From NCBI RefSeq assembly GCF_001612885.1, contig NZ_BDBH01000012.1:124001-188000 (forward strand): DNA of 64,000 bases. The letters run 5' to 3'. How positions within the stretch are numbered: the stretch's first letter is position 1; the number at the start of each line of letters is the position of its first letter. Made by a program: the position numbers and the translations under genes. Origin of the DNA: Nocardia harenae NBRC 108248 (lineage in GTDB: Bacteria > Actinomycetota > Actinomycetes > Mycobacteriales > Mycobacteriaceae). Positions 25,856 to 34,045 of the stretch are shown here, piece after piece. The notes under the pieces are model-generated. The model did not search any database and was not told the DNA's origin. It saw only the letters and a program-made list of their open reading frames with translations.

Positions 25856-26104
25856 GTGACCGACGCCGACCAGGCGCAGGCAGCTGCGGAGGGCGAGACG
25901 CCACCGGAGGCGGGTCACTGGTACACGCCAGGCTTCTACGGCCTTCAGCGCGCCCGAGTGCTGCGCACACTCGGATTGACCGAACAGGCATCGGCGGAAG
26001 TCGTCGCAGCCGTTGAAGCACTGCCCGAGGAGCATCGCCGCGCGCCGTGGGCGGTCAAGTGGCGGGCAGCGGCCAGTGGCGAGATCGACGTGCCGCACCG
26101 AGCG
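25856..26104 (+). pseudogene. Remnant of a TPR/helix-turn-helix regulator C-terminus
   Basis: An open frame of about 83 codons (from GTG 25856) reads like the end of an actinobacterial XRE-type regulator with tetratricopeptide repeats: HWYTPGFYGLQRARVLRTLG, TEQASAEVVAAVEALPEEHR and APWAVKWR. The N-terminal DNA-binding part is missing and the frame continues without a stop through non-conserved sequence into the methyltransferase gene. I read it as a fragment left by a deletion or insertion. It could instead be a chance open frame; the helix periodicity argues against that. The rest of the 25795-26239 gap shows no other gene. Confidence 0.5.
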
Positions 26105-26245
26105 TCCTGTCCGCGCAGCGTCCGGTTTGAGTCGCTGAAACCCGTGCGTTCGGGGGAGTGCCGGGGTGAGGTTCCCCAGATCGGGCTTCCGCGACGTCGC
26201 CGGAACGATTATGGCGGCGCGACGACGCCGGCTACTCTCATGCAA

Positions 26246-27451
26246 ATGTCGTCGAGCGTCCCCGACAGTGACCTGTCCTACGATGCCGTCCCGCCCGGTC
26301 AGGTGCAGATGATCGACCTGTTCGCCGGCCCGGGCGGCCTGGACGTCGCGGCCTGCTGGCTCGGGATTCCCTCGGTCGGAATCGAATGGGACGACGACGC
26401 CTGTCGGACGCGAGTAGCCGCTCGACTCGGCACACGCCATTCCGATGTGCGCGATATTTCCTTGCTGCGAGAGTTTCCGTCCGCGGACATCCTGACCGGA
26501 GGTCCGCCGTGTCAGACCTACTCGGTGGCGGGCTCCGGCGCCGGTCGGAAGGCACTGGATCGGGTACTGCACTTCGTGCGCCGTATGGATGCGGGCGAGG
26601 ACGTCAGCGGCGATGTGAACAGCCTCGACGATCACCGCACGGGCCTGATCCTCGAGCCGCTCCGGTGGGTGCTCGCGGCGAAGGACGCTCGACGGCCGTT
26701 CCGAACCATCGTTCTGGAGCAGGTGCCCACCGTGCGCCCGGTCTGGGCGGCGTACGAGAAGGCGCTGCGGCGCCGCGGCTACGACGTGGACATCGACGTG
26801 CTCCGGACGGAGCAGTTCGGCGTACCGCAGACTCGCCGGCGAGCGATCCTGGTCGCCCGGCTGGACGGCGGCGCGAAGCTCCCCACCGTGAGTCACCGCA
26901 AGTATCACAAGCAGGTTCGCCGTGCGGAAGGAGATCAAACGCTACTTCCGTGGAACACGATGGGCGAGGCGTTACCCGGGCGTCCGTCTCCGTTCGAGGT
27001 CGTGTCGAATTACGGCACCGGAGGCAAAGCGGATCAGCGGGGAAGACGCCGCTCCGACGAGCCGTCGGCAACGGTAACCGGCAAGGTCCGGAGAAATCGC
27101 GTCTACGCGGGCGATGAAGAGTTGGATCGATTCACCGCTGCCGAAGCGGGCAGGTTGCAGACGTTTCCGGTCGACTACCCGTGGCGGGGGCGGGATCAGT
27201 ACCAGCAAGTGGGTAACGCCATCCCCCCGCGGCTCGGCGCCTGCGTCCTGGCGGCGGCGGCCTTCGGTCGTCAGCCCCGGCAGGCGGATCTCGATCGCAT
27301 GGTTGGTAGCAGCTGGTCGGCGTTGGAGCCGAAGGAATCCGCGCTCGCACTCGAGGAGTTCTGGGTGCGACCGTCCGAGGGGGTTCAACCGCTCTGGGGC
27401 GACCTCGACGAGACAGTTGAGGAAGGCTTCGTCGCTGCCAACCGCGGGTGA
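26246..27451 (+). CDS. C5-cytosine DNA methyltransferase
   Basis: 401-aa DNA methyltransferase that should modify the host cytosine target of the defence operon. Motif I IDLFAGPGGLD (SAM binding), motif IV GGPPCQTYS with the catalytic Cys at about residue 89, motif VI as LEQV where most enzymes have ENV, motif VIII PQTRRRAILVA, motif X QQVGNAIPPRLG. The variable target-recognition region lies between VIII and X (roughly residues 215-320). Start is ATG 26246 or 26240; the sequence upstream in the same open frame is the remnant of another gene. The stop overlaps a small frame by 4 bp and the Z1 gene follows. Codon use is less GC-biased than in the flanking housekeeping genes. Confidence 0.92.
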   Translation: MSSSVPDSDLSYDAVPPGQVQMIDLFAGPGGLDVAACWLGIPSVGIEWDDDACRTRVAARLGTRHSDVRDISLLREFPSADILTGGPPCQTYSVAGSGAGRKALDRVLHFVRRMDAGEDVSGDVNSLDDHRTGLILEPLRWVLAAKDARRPFRTIVLEQVPTVRPVWAAYEKALRRRGYDVDIDVLRTEQFGVPQTRRRAILVARLDGGAKLPTVSHRKYHKQVRRAEGDQTLLPWNTMGEALPGRPSPFEVVSNYGTGGKADQRGRRRSDEPSATVTGKVRRNRVYAGDEELDRFTAAEAGRLQTFPVDYPWRGRDQYQQVGNAIPPRLGACVLAAAAFGRQPRQADLDRMVGSSWSALEPKESALALEEFWVRPSEGVQPLWGDLDETVEEGFVAANRG

Positions 27452-27663
27452 GCCCTGGCACAGCCGGAAGAATGGGTTTCCGACTCGTCGTGGCCCGATC
27501 CGGTGGTAGGCAGTGTCCTGGGAGCAACCCCGACCGAGCCCGCTGGGCGGCCCGATATCCCGTTGTCGAGCTCGACCCCGACTGGACGAACCTCAAGCGG
27601 TGGTTGCTGTTCCGGTTGACGAACGGTCTGTGGCGTCCCTCTGACAGCGGCGATCCGCTGTAG
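27448..27663 (+). CDS. Possible small protein between methyltransferase and Z1 genes
   Basis: 71 codons, GTG start sharing GTGA with the methyltransferase stop, so it could be translated by coupling. The C-terminal half (VVELDPDWTNLKRWLLFRLTNGLW) looks like real amphipathic protein sequence; the N-terminal half does not resemble anything. No family is recognised. Third-position GC is only moderately high, as in its neighbours. It may be a genuine small component, a truncated remnant (for example of a larger nuclease) or chance. Confidence 0.35.
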   Translation: MSPGTAGRMGFRLVVARSGGRQCPGSNPDRARWAARYPVVELDPDWTNLKRWLLFRLTNGLWRPSDSGDPL

Positions 27664-27756
27664 TAGCTTGACGGTCACTGGTCGCCGTTGAACGGCGAGG
27701 GCGGGGACAGCACAGGGGTGCCACTCCGAGGGAACGTCGAGACGGTGGGTGTGCGG

Positions 27757-30351
27757 ATGACGGATGCGTTCTTCCAGATCTTTGCGCAGGCGGCGCGGGA
27801 GGACGGCGTGGAGAGCGCGCTGAACACCTTCCGCGGTAACGTCCCGGACGACAAGCTCGCGGCGATGTACGCCGAGTACCAGCGTCTGGTGCAGACGATC
27901 TCGCAGGGCGAGCCGAGCATCATCGCGAACGCCGGTGTCGAGAGTTGGTACCCCGGTCCGTTGCCGCGCGACAAGAACTGGAAAGCGCTCAGGACCTACC
28001 TCGAATCGAAGCCGGGCTGGGCCGGGAAGCTGGTCGAGTCAGTGGACCGATCGTCAACCAAGGTCGTGGCTTATACGCCGCATCCGGACGGTACCCGGTG
28101 GCGGGCCAAGGGTCTTGTCGTCGGCTACGTCCAGAGCGGGAAGACGACGAACTTCACCGCCGTCATCGCGAAGGCCGCTGACCTCAAGTATCGATTGGTG
28201 GTCGTGCTCTCCGGCATCCACAACGGGCTGCGCAAACAGACCCAGGATCGGCTGATCAGCGAACTCACTGCCGACAACCAGGGCTGGATCGAACTCACCA
28301 CCTCGGACGATGATTTTCGGCAGCCGACCATGTCGATGGCCTCGTTGTTGCATCGCAAGGGTGCGGGAACGGCACTGGCGGTGGTCAAGAAGAACAAGGC
28401 GCCGCTGACCCGACTTCGCCGGTGGATTCAGGACGCGGCGGACCAGAAGGTTCTCGGCGACCTCCCGGTTCTGATCATCGATGACGAAGCCGATCAGGCG
28501 AGCGTCGATACCAAGACCATCAACCCGCTGATCATGGACATCATCGGCCTGCTGCCCAGGGTCACCTATATTGGCTACACCGCCACCCCCTTCGCCAACG
28601 TGCTGATCGACCCCGCCGCCGAGAACCTGTACCCCTCCGACTTCATCCTGGGAATGGACGAGCCGGACGGGTACTTCGGCACGGAACGGATCTTCGGCCG
28701 GGATCTCGTCGAGGGCGAGGACGCCGAGGGCGTCGCACTGGACGGCTACGACATGATCCGCCTCATCGATGACGACGATCTGCCGCAGCTACGGCCTGCG
28801 AGTCGGAAGGACATTCCGAAGTTCGACCCGGATATCACCGAGTCACTGGCCGAGGCGTTGCGATGGTTCTGGCTCGCGACGGCGGCGCGCCGGGTACGCG
28901 GCGACCGCGGCCACTCCTCGATGCTCGTACACACCCATCTGAACACGGCCGTGCACGACAGTTTCAAGTGGCCGCTGATCGAGTTCCGTGACACCTTCGC
29001 GAAGAAGTTGCGTGCGGGTGACGAAGCGACCGTCGCGGCGCTGCGTGTTCAGTGGGAGACGGAGACCGGAAAAGTTCTGCGCGCGGATTTTTCGCCCGAA
29101 CCGCAGACGCCATTCGACGATGTTCTCGCTCGATTGGAGAGTGTGGTCACCGCGAGTCGGATCATCGTCGACAACAGTTTCAGCGAGGACCGCCTCGACT
29201 ACTCGGAGCCGGAGCAGACCGTGATCGCGGTCGGGGGCAATACCCTGAGCAGGGGGCTCACGCTCGAGGGTTTGGTCGTGAGCTTCTTCGTCCGGACGTC
29301 GACGGCCTACGACACCCTTCTCCAGATGGCGCGGTGGTTCGGGTTCCGCCGCGGGTACGAAGACCTTCCGCGCATCTGGATGACCTCCACCTTGCGTGAG
29401 TGGTTCCGGCACCTCGCCACCGTCGAACGCGAGATTCGGTACGACATCAAGCGCTACGAGGAACAGAGCTACACCCCGGAGCAGGTCGCGGTGCGAATCC
29501 GAACGCATCCGAAACTCGCGGTTACCGCCAAGATGGGGGCGTGGAAGCCGGTCGCTTCTTCCTACAGCGACCAGCGCGTGCAGACCCGCTATTTCATCGA
29601 GAAGGACGCGGAGTGGCTGCAGGCGAATCGCGCCGCGGCCGACGGGCTGGTTCAGGACGCCAGGGCGGATGGCGCGCAGCCGGAGCGCCACGGCTCGGGA
29701 ATGGCGGTGCTTTTTCGCGATGTGCGGGCCGATCGCATCGATCGTTTTCTCTCCCGCTACCGCGTACACAAGGACTCACCGGATCTCGACCCGCGGCTGC
29801 TGCGTTCCTACATCGAGAAGGAGCGCTCGATCGGCAAGCTCGACCTGTGGACGGTTGCGCTCATGGGCGAGCCGGTCGAAGAATCGGATGCCGATATCCG
29901 GCTCGGCGGGGTCGGTGTTCGCTTCACCAAGCGGTCGGCACTCAAGGGGACGCCTGCGGATCGGAGCGATATCAAAACCTTGATGTCGAAGGAGCATCGC
30001 GTGATCGATCTCGATATCTCGGCAGCAGGCGCCCGGGCGAAGACCGAGGATGCCCTGCGGACCCTGCGCAACGCGGACCCCGTGTACCGGAAGCGTGGTC
30101 TGCTGCTGATCTATCCGATCGACCCGAAGTCGGAGCCCGATCAGGCCAATACACAGAGTCGCCGACCCCTGGATGCGGCGGAGACCGTGATCGGTCTGGC
30201 ACTGGTGTTCCCGGAGTCCAGCGATTCCAAGGACAACTACATCGCGGTCGACCTCGAGCAGGCAGGCATCGCGCTGGAGACCGACGCCGATGCCGCCGAC
30301 GCGGAGGGCGAGGCCGCCGCCGAACGCGACGCCGTCTACCAGGAAGCCTGA
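27757..30351 (+). CDS. Z1-domain superfamily II ATPase/helicase-like protein
   Basis: 864-aa NTPase, the largest protein of the defence operon. N-terminal about 110 residues helical; then the SF2 core: Walker A GYVQSGKTTNF (Lys129), LVVVLSGIHNGLRKQTQ (motif Ia-like), Walker B LIIDDEADQAS (Asp242-Glu244), and YIGYTATPFANVL (motif III-like). The centre and C-terminal part carry the Z1 domain region (VIAVGGNTLSRGLTLEGLVVSFF, TSTAYDTLLQMARWFGFR, with the arginine-rich motif VI equivalent). Z1 proteins were defined by comparative genomics as partners of MutL/MORC-type ATPases in restriction-like operons. ATG 27757 is preferred; a GTG at 27751 and a TTG at 27688 are in frame. It ends 7 bp before the nuclease gene. 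Confidence 0.88.
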   Translation: MTDAFFQIFAQAAREDGVESALNTFRGNVPDDKLAAMYAEYQRLVQTISQGEPSIIANAGVESWYPGPLPRDKNWKALRTYLESKPGWAGKLVESVDRSSTKVVAYTPHPDGTRWRAKGLVVGYVQSGKTTNFTAVIAKAADLKYRLVVVLSGIHNGLRKQTQDRLISELTADNQGWIELTTSDDDFRQPTMSMASLLHRKGAGTALAVVKKNKAPLTRLRRWIQDAADQKVLGDLPVLIIDDEADQASVDTKTINPLIMDIIGLLPRVTYIGYTATPFANVLIDPAAENLYPSDFILGMDEPDGYFGTERIFGRDLVEGEDAEGVALDGYDMIRLIDDDDLPQLRPASRKDIPKFDPDITESLAEALRWFWLATAARRVRGDRGHSSMLVHTHLNTAVHDSFKWPLIEFRDTFAKKLRAGDEATVAALRVQWETETGKVLRADFSPEPQTPFDDVLARLESVVTASRIIVDNSFSEDRLDYSEPEQTVIAVGGNTLSRGLTLEGLVVSFFVRTSTAYDTLLQMARWFGFRRGYEDLPRIWMTSTLREWFRHLATVEREIRYDIKRYEEQSYTPEQVAVRIRTHPKLAVTAKMGAWKPVASSYSDQRVQTRYFIEKDAEWLQANRAAADGLVQDARADGAQPERHGSGMAVLFRDVRADRIDRFLSRYRVHKDSPDLDPRLLRSYIEKERSIGKLDLWTVALMGEPVEESDADIRLGGVGVRFTKRSALKGTPADRSDIKTLMSKEHRVIDLDISAAGARAKTEDALRTLRNADPVYRKRGLLLIYPIDPKSEPDQANTQSRRPLDAAETVIGLALVFPESSDSKDNYIAVDLEQAGIALETDADAADAEGEAAAERDAVYQEA

Positions 30352-30358
30352 TACGACG

Positions 30359-31357
30359 GTGGATCGTGATGACCTGGCCAACCGGTGGGCCGTAATCGGC
30401 CCGAACAGCCGGGACGCACCGCTCACGTCCTCGGTGTTCGTCATGGCGAGCGGGGTCGGCGCGCGAATCGGTGTGGATGCGAGCAGCGGGCGTCACCTAC
30501 TGATTCCGGTCAGTGACCGGGATTCGCTCGATGCACCCGAGGGTTTGGTCGGCGCGCTACAACTCCGCCGTGTCTCCTATGTCTTCGACCGTGTGACCGC
30601 GACCTACCTCGATCTGCACTGCCTGCGCGCGGATCTTTTCGATCTCTTCGATGAAGTCGTCCTCGATATCGCCCGAGCGGTCGATGCGGAGACACCGGCG
30701 GACAGCGCGCTCCGAATCATCGAGCGGTGGCGTGCGCTCTTCGCCACACGTGGTAAGCGAGTGCTGTCGCCGCAGGCACAACTCGCGCTGATCGCCGAAC
30801 TCTCCGTGCTCGGCATCGCCTTCCGAGATCGCCCTATCGAAGCACACTCCTGGCGTGGGCCGGAGGGCGAGCCCCACGACATCCTGCTTCCCGGTTGTGC
30901 CCTCGAGGTCAAGGCGCTGGGCGCATCCGCCCGACACGTCGAAATCCACGGCGTACAGCAATTGGCACCGCCGGGGCGGCCGTTGGCGCTCGTTCTCGTT
31001 CATCTCGTGGCGGACGAAGCGGGAGCGAGCGTCGTCTCCGTCGCCACCGACTTCCTGGATCGGGCCGACGATCGGGCCCTTGCGGCGCAACGTCTGGCCA
31101 CGATCGGGTTGTCTCTCGCGGATGCGAATCTCTATCCCGCCTGCTATCGCATCGAGATGGTGCGATGCGTTCCGGTCGGCGGCGCGGTGCCGCGGATCGC
31201 GCCGTCTTCTTTTGCGGGCGACGCTGTACCTGCCGGCATCAGCTACGTGAACTACGGCGTCGAGCTGTCGGCGTTGATCCCGCTGGCGCGCACGGGGGAG
31301 TCCGAGTTGGAGCGGTGGATCCACTTTCCGTCATCGGGTTCGGAGGGCGAGCGGTGA
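30359..31357 (+). CDS. PD-(D/E)XK motif protein (DUF4420 type)
   Basis: 332-aa protein, GTG start 7 bp after the Z1 stop. The nuclease core is visible: Asp174 in EPHDILLPG and Glu183-x-Lys185 in CALEVKALG, with a preceding helix carrying Glu (LSPQAQLALIAELSVLG), the usual order of PD-(D/E)XK enzymes. The strand-helix after the core (HVEIHGVQQLA) supplies the conserved Gln/His. This is the arrangement of DUF4420 proteins, known partners of Z1 and MutL/MORC ATPases; it is the likeliest DNA-cutting component. The stop overlaps the next start by 4 bp (GTGA). Confidence 0.85.
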   Translation: MDRDDLANRWAVIGPNSRDAPLTSSVFVMASGVGARIGVDASSGRHLLIPVSDRDSLDAPEGLVGALQLRRVSYVFDRVTATYLDLHCLRADLFDLFDEVVLDIARAVDAETPADSALRIIERWRALFATRGKRVLSPQAQLALIAELSVLGIAFRDRPIEAHSWRGPEGEPHDILLPGCALEVKALGASARHVEIHGVQQLAPPGRPLALVLVHLVADEAGASVVSVATDFLDRADDRALAAQRLATIGLSLADANLYPACYRIEMVRCVPVGGAVPRIAPSSFAGDAVPAGISYVNYGVELSALIPLARTGESELERWIHFPSSGSEGER

Positions 31358-33162
31358 TCTCGGTCGAATGGTGGTCGCAGCCGAGGGCGGCGGAGGGATC
31401 GACCGCGTCGCGCGGCATCCGTCGGCAGCTGGGGAAGCCCAGGCTCGACCCGCTGACGGTGCTGATCCGCGAGACCGCGCAGAACAGCTGCGATGCCGTC
31501 CTCGGTGACGGTGATATTCGATTCGCGGTACAGATTCGGCGCTTGAGCGGCCGCCGCTTGGAAAACTGGATGGACTTCCTGCTGCCCGAGCCCAAAGGTT
31601 CCCGATTGGGTATCGCGCAACTGTTCGCGGCGGACCCGATCGTCCTCACGATCTCGGACCGTGGCACCAGCGGTCTGGGTGGTCCGTTGCGTGCCGACGA
31701 GATCCCGGAACCGGGGGAACGCTCGGACTTCGTCAACTTCATCCGCAATGTCGGTGACCGCAAGGGTGGCGAACTGACCGGTGGCTCGTACGGGTTCGGC
31801 AAAGGAATCCTGTACAACGTGAGCCGCTGCCACGTCGTTCTCGCCGACAGCGCGACCATGTTCCGTGGGCAGCGTCAGCGACGGTTGATCGGTGCCGCGC
31901 TCGGTGATGATTTCGAGCGAGCAGGCACGCTCTACACCGGTAGGCATTGGCTCGGGAATCTGGACGGCGAGGGCGTACCCGTTCCACTCATCGACGATCA
32001 CGCCGAGGAATGGGCGAGCAAGCTGGGCATGCCGAAGTTCGATCCGGGGGAGACCGGAACTTCGGTGTCGATCGTCGCCGCCGACCTCGGGTCGCAGGGC
32101 GACGAGCCCCGGGATGCGGAAGCGGCGGCAAACTACATCGTCTCGACCATGCTGTGGAATCTTTGGCCCCGGATGCTGGAGGGAAGGCAGAACCGGCTCG
32201 TCTGCAGCGTAAGCCGTGACGGGTTCAAAATGGAGGTGCCTGACCCCGGCGAACTGCCCTTGCTCGCGCCATTCGTCGATGCCTACCAGCAGATCGCAGA
32301 CGGTCATGGGAAAACGCCGGCGCGGAAAAGCGAGCCACGGGATATCGGCCAGTTCCAATTGCGCCACGGCATGGCTCCGCCGTGGGAGGACGAGGTGCTC
32401 GTTCCCGCCGCTCCCTTCGTCGGCCGTGCTCACCACTGTGCTCGTATGCGGCAAGCGGACCTGGTTGTGGACTACGTGGCAGGTGATCCGCCGTCGAATG
32501 ACCGATTGCAGTACGGGGCCGTTTTCCGTGCCAGCGCCGCCGCCAACGAGTATTTCGCCGAAGCCGAGCCCCCGACGCACGACGAGTGGGTGCTCAGCGG
32601 CCTCACCGGCACGGCGCGCGGAGTGGTCACTCTCGCGAATCGCTTCATCCGCACCGAGTTGAAATCCGCTGCCGCCCCTGTCATCGAGGCTCCCGCCGCG
32701 CGCTCCGCTGAGCCGCTGGGGCACTTCGCGAACCAATTCGCCGGGGTCATCGCGGGGGCGGAGGGAGAGTCCGCGACGGTGGGTGCGGCAAGCGGTCGCC
32801 ACTCGAACTCCGGCAGGGCGGGAGCGCGGAACACGGTACGCATCCTCGAGCGACCGACCCTGCGACTGGAGGAGGGGCACCCGGTGATCGTGACGGTCGT
32901 GGAGCTGCCGATGCGGAGTACCGCGAAGACGGCATCGGCCGAAGCCTTCGTGGTGACCGACGACGGCTTGGACAGCGGTCGTGACGGCGCGCGTCCGGAC
33001 GTCCTCGACTGGACGGCTGTCGATACCGGGCGAGTCGTCGTCGGCGCCTCGGTCGACATGGTCGGCGTGTCGGAGCGGCAGTGGCGGATACGGGTTCGTC
33101 CGGTGGCCGACACGGTGACCAGGGTGTCGGTGCGGCTGCGGGACGGCAACGATGAGGCGTGA
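31354..33162 (+). CDS. GHKL ATPase, MORC/MutL-like
   Basis: 602-aa protein with an N-terminal GHKL ATPase domain. N-box LIRETAQNSCDA (Glu40, Asn44), G1 box ISDRGTSGL (Asp102), G2 box GGSYGFGKG (143-151). The order and the QNSxDA form match the prokaryotic MORC-like ATPases found in restriction-type operons rather than topoisomerases or histidine kinases. The middle part has two or three alpha/beta segments, and the C-terminal third, after an Ala/Ser/Gly-rich linker near residues 455-490, is beta-rich (HPVIVTVVELPM, QWRIRVRPVADTVTRVSVRL). By analogy with MutL and MORC it may dimerise as an ATP-driven DNA clamp. GTG 31354 overlaps the previous stop; the end overlaps the next gene by 11 bp. Confidence 0.87.
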   Translation: MISVEWWSQPRAAEGSTASRGIRRQLGKPRLDPLTVLIRETAQNSCDAVLGDGDIRFAVQIRRLSGRRLENWMDFLLPEPKGSRLGIAQLFAADPIVLTISDRGTSGLGGPLRADEIPEPGERSDFVNFIRNVGDRKGGELTGGSYGFGKGILYNVSRCHVVLADSATMFRGQRQRRLIGAALGDDFERAGTLYTGRHWLGNLDGEGVPVPLIDDHAEEWASKLGMPKFDPGETGTSVSIVAADLGSQGDEPRDAEAAANYIVSTMLWNLWPRMLEGRQNRLVCSVSRDGFKMEVPDPGELPLLAPFVDAYQQIADGHGKTPARKSEPRDIGQFQLRHGMAPPWEDEVLVPAAPFVGRAHHCARMRQADLVVDYVAGDPPSNDRLQYGAVFRASAAANEYFAEAEPPTHDEWVLSGLTGTARGVVTLANRFIRTELKSAAAPVIEAPAARSAEPLGHFANQFAGVIAGAEGESATVGAASGRHSNSGRAGARNTVRILERPTLRLEEGHPVIVTVVELPMRSTAKTASAEAFVVTDDGLDSGRDGARPDVLDWTAVDTGRVVVGASVDMVGVSERQWRIRVRPVADTVTRVSVRLRDGNDEA

Positions 33163-34045
33163 CGATGTCCGGCCGTTCCTGACACCGTCGGCCGGCGTGA
33201 TCAAGGGCTCCGAGTGGGTGCGAGTGGTAGCGGGCGAGACATCGCCGCTACCCGATCACCTTCCCGACTGGGATCAGCACACCGAACTGCTGCTGCGCAG
33301 TTCGATCGAGGCCGATCTCCCGGCTGTCGCTGCGGAAGCCGGGCTGCCGACCGGTGTGCTGGCGTGGGCGGTGGGATGGCGCGCGGGTGACAGCGGTCTG
33401 ATCGGCACGAGTCGGCTGTATCCGGTGAGCGACGCGGAGATCCAGGTGGAGTTGCGGATCCCTGCCACCATCACCGGGAACACCCTCGTTCTGACCCGGC
33501 GGCTGGTGCTTCCCAGGTCGACCGGTGCTGTCGATCTGCCGCTGCAAGCCCGTATCGCGGGCAGCATTCTGTGGTCGGACGAGACGGTAATCCGACTGTC
33601 GGGGCGCGGCGCGGCCTTCCCGGTCGAGGTCGTCGACTTCGCGAAGATCACCTATCTCGCGCGACATGCACGCAACAGTTGGTACCTCGAACTGCCCGCC
33701 TCGGTCGATCAACCGGTACTCGGCGGACTGCTGCTGATGGTCAACGCTGCCGACCCAGTGCTGGCCGATGCGGTGAAGTCGCTGCAACCCAACGAGGTTC
33801 AGCAGGCGCTGATCCAGCTCATGCAGGAACAAGTCGTGGAGCTGATGGTTCGTTGGGCGCTGAGCAGGTGGGAGGAGTTGCCGGAGGCCGACGACGGATC
33901 GATCGGCTCCGTGGCCCGCATTCTCACCGAGCGGGTACTACCGGAACCCGACTCGTGGGCGGTGCACGATGTGGACCCGGTGGACCTGCACACCGCCATC
34001 GTGGAGGGGGCACGGAAGGTCGGCCTGGGGAGGTCGCTGTCATGA
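33152..34045 (+). CDS. Uncharacterised protein of the MORC/Z1 defence operon (gene 6)
   Basis: 297 aa, no family recognised. The N-terminal two thirds are predicted beta-rich (EIQVELRIPATITGNTLVLTRRLVL, VDLPLQARIAGSILWSDETVIRLSG, WYLELPASV), the C-terminal third helical (NEVQQALIQLMQEQVVELMVRWAL, VARILTERVLPE). No signal peptide or membrane helix, no nuclease or ATPase motif. ATG at 33152 lies 11 bp inside the ATPase gene and the stop overlaps the next ATG by 4 bp, so it is translated with both neighbours and should act with them. A beta-barrel adaptor or DNA-binding module is one possibility, unproven. Confidence 0.8.
   Translation: MRRDDVRPFLTPSAGVIKGSEWVRVVAGETSPLPDHLPDWDQHTELLLRSSIEADLPAVAAEAGLPTGVLAWAVGWRAGDSGLIGTSRLYPVSDAEIQVELRIPATITGNTLVLTRRLVLPRSTGAVDLPLQARIAGSILWSDETVIRLSGRGAAFPVEVVDFAKITYLARHARNSWYLELPASVDQPVLGGLLLMVNAADPVLADAVKSLQPNEVQQALIQLMQEQVVELMVRWALSRWEELPEADDGSIGSVARILTERVLPEPDSWAVHDVDPVDLHTAIVEGARKVGLGRSLS

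Noticed and set aside
27688..27756. Longer start (TTG 27688) for the Z1 gene
   Set aside because: The extra 23 residues have no conserved look, and ATG 27757 fits better.
31354..33162. GHKL protein could be a histidine kinase, Hsp90 or topoisomerase
   Set aside because: There is no H-box or receiver partner, no TOPRIM and no Hsp90 middle domain, and the QNSxDA N-box with the defence gene context points to the MORC/MutL-like family.
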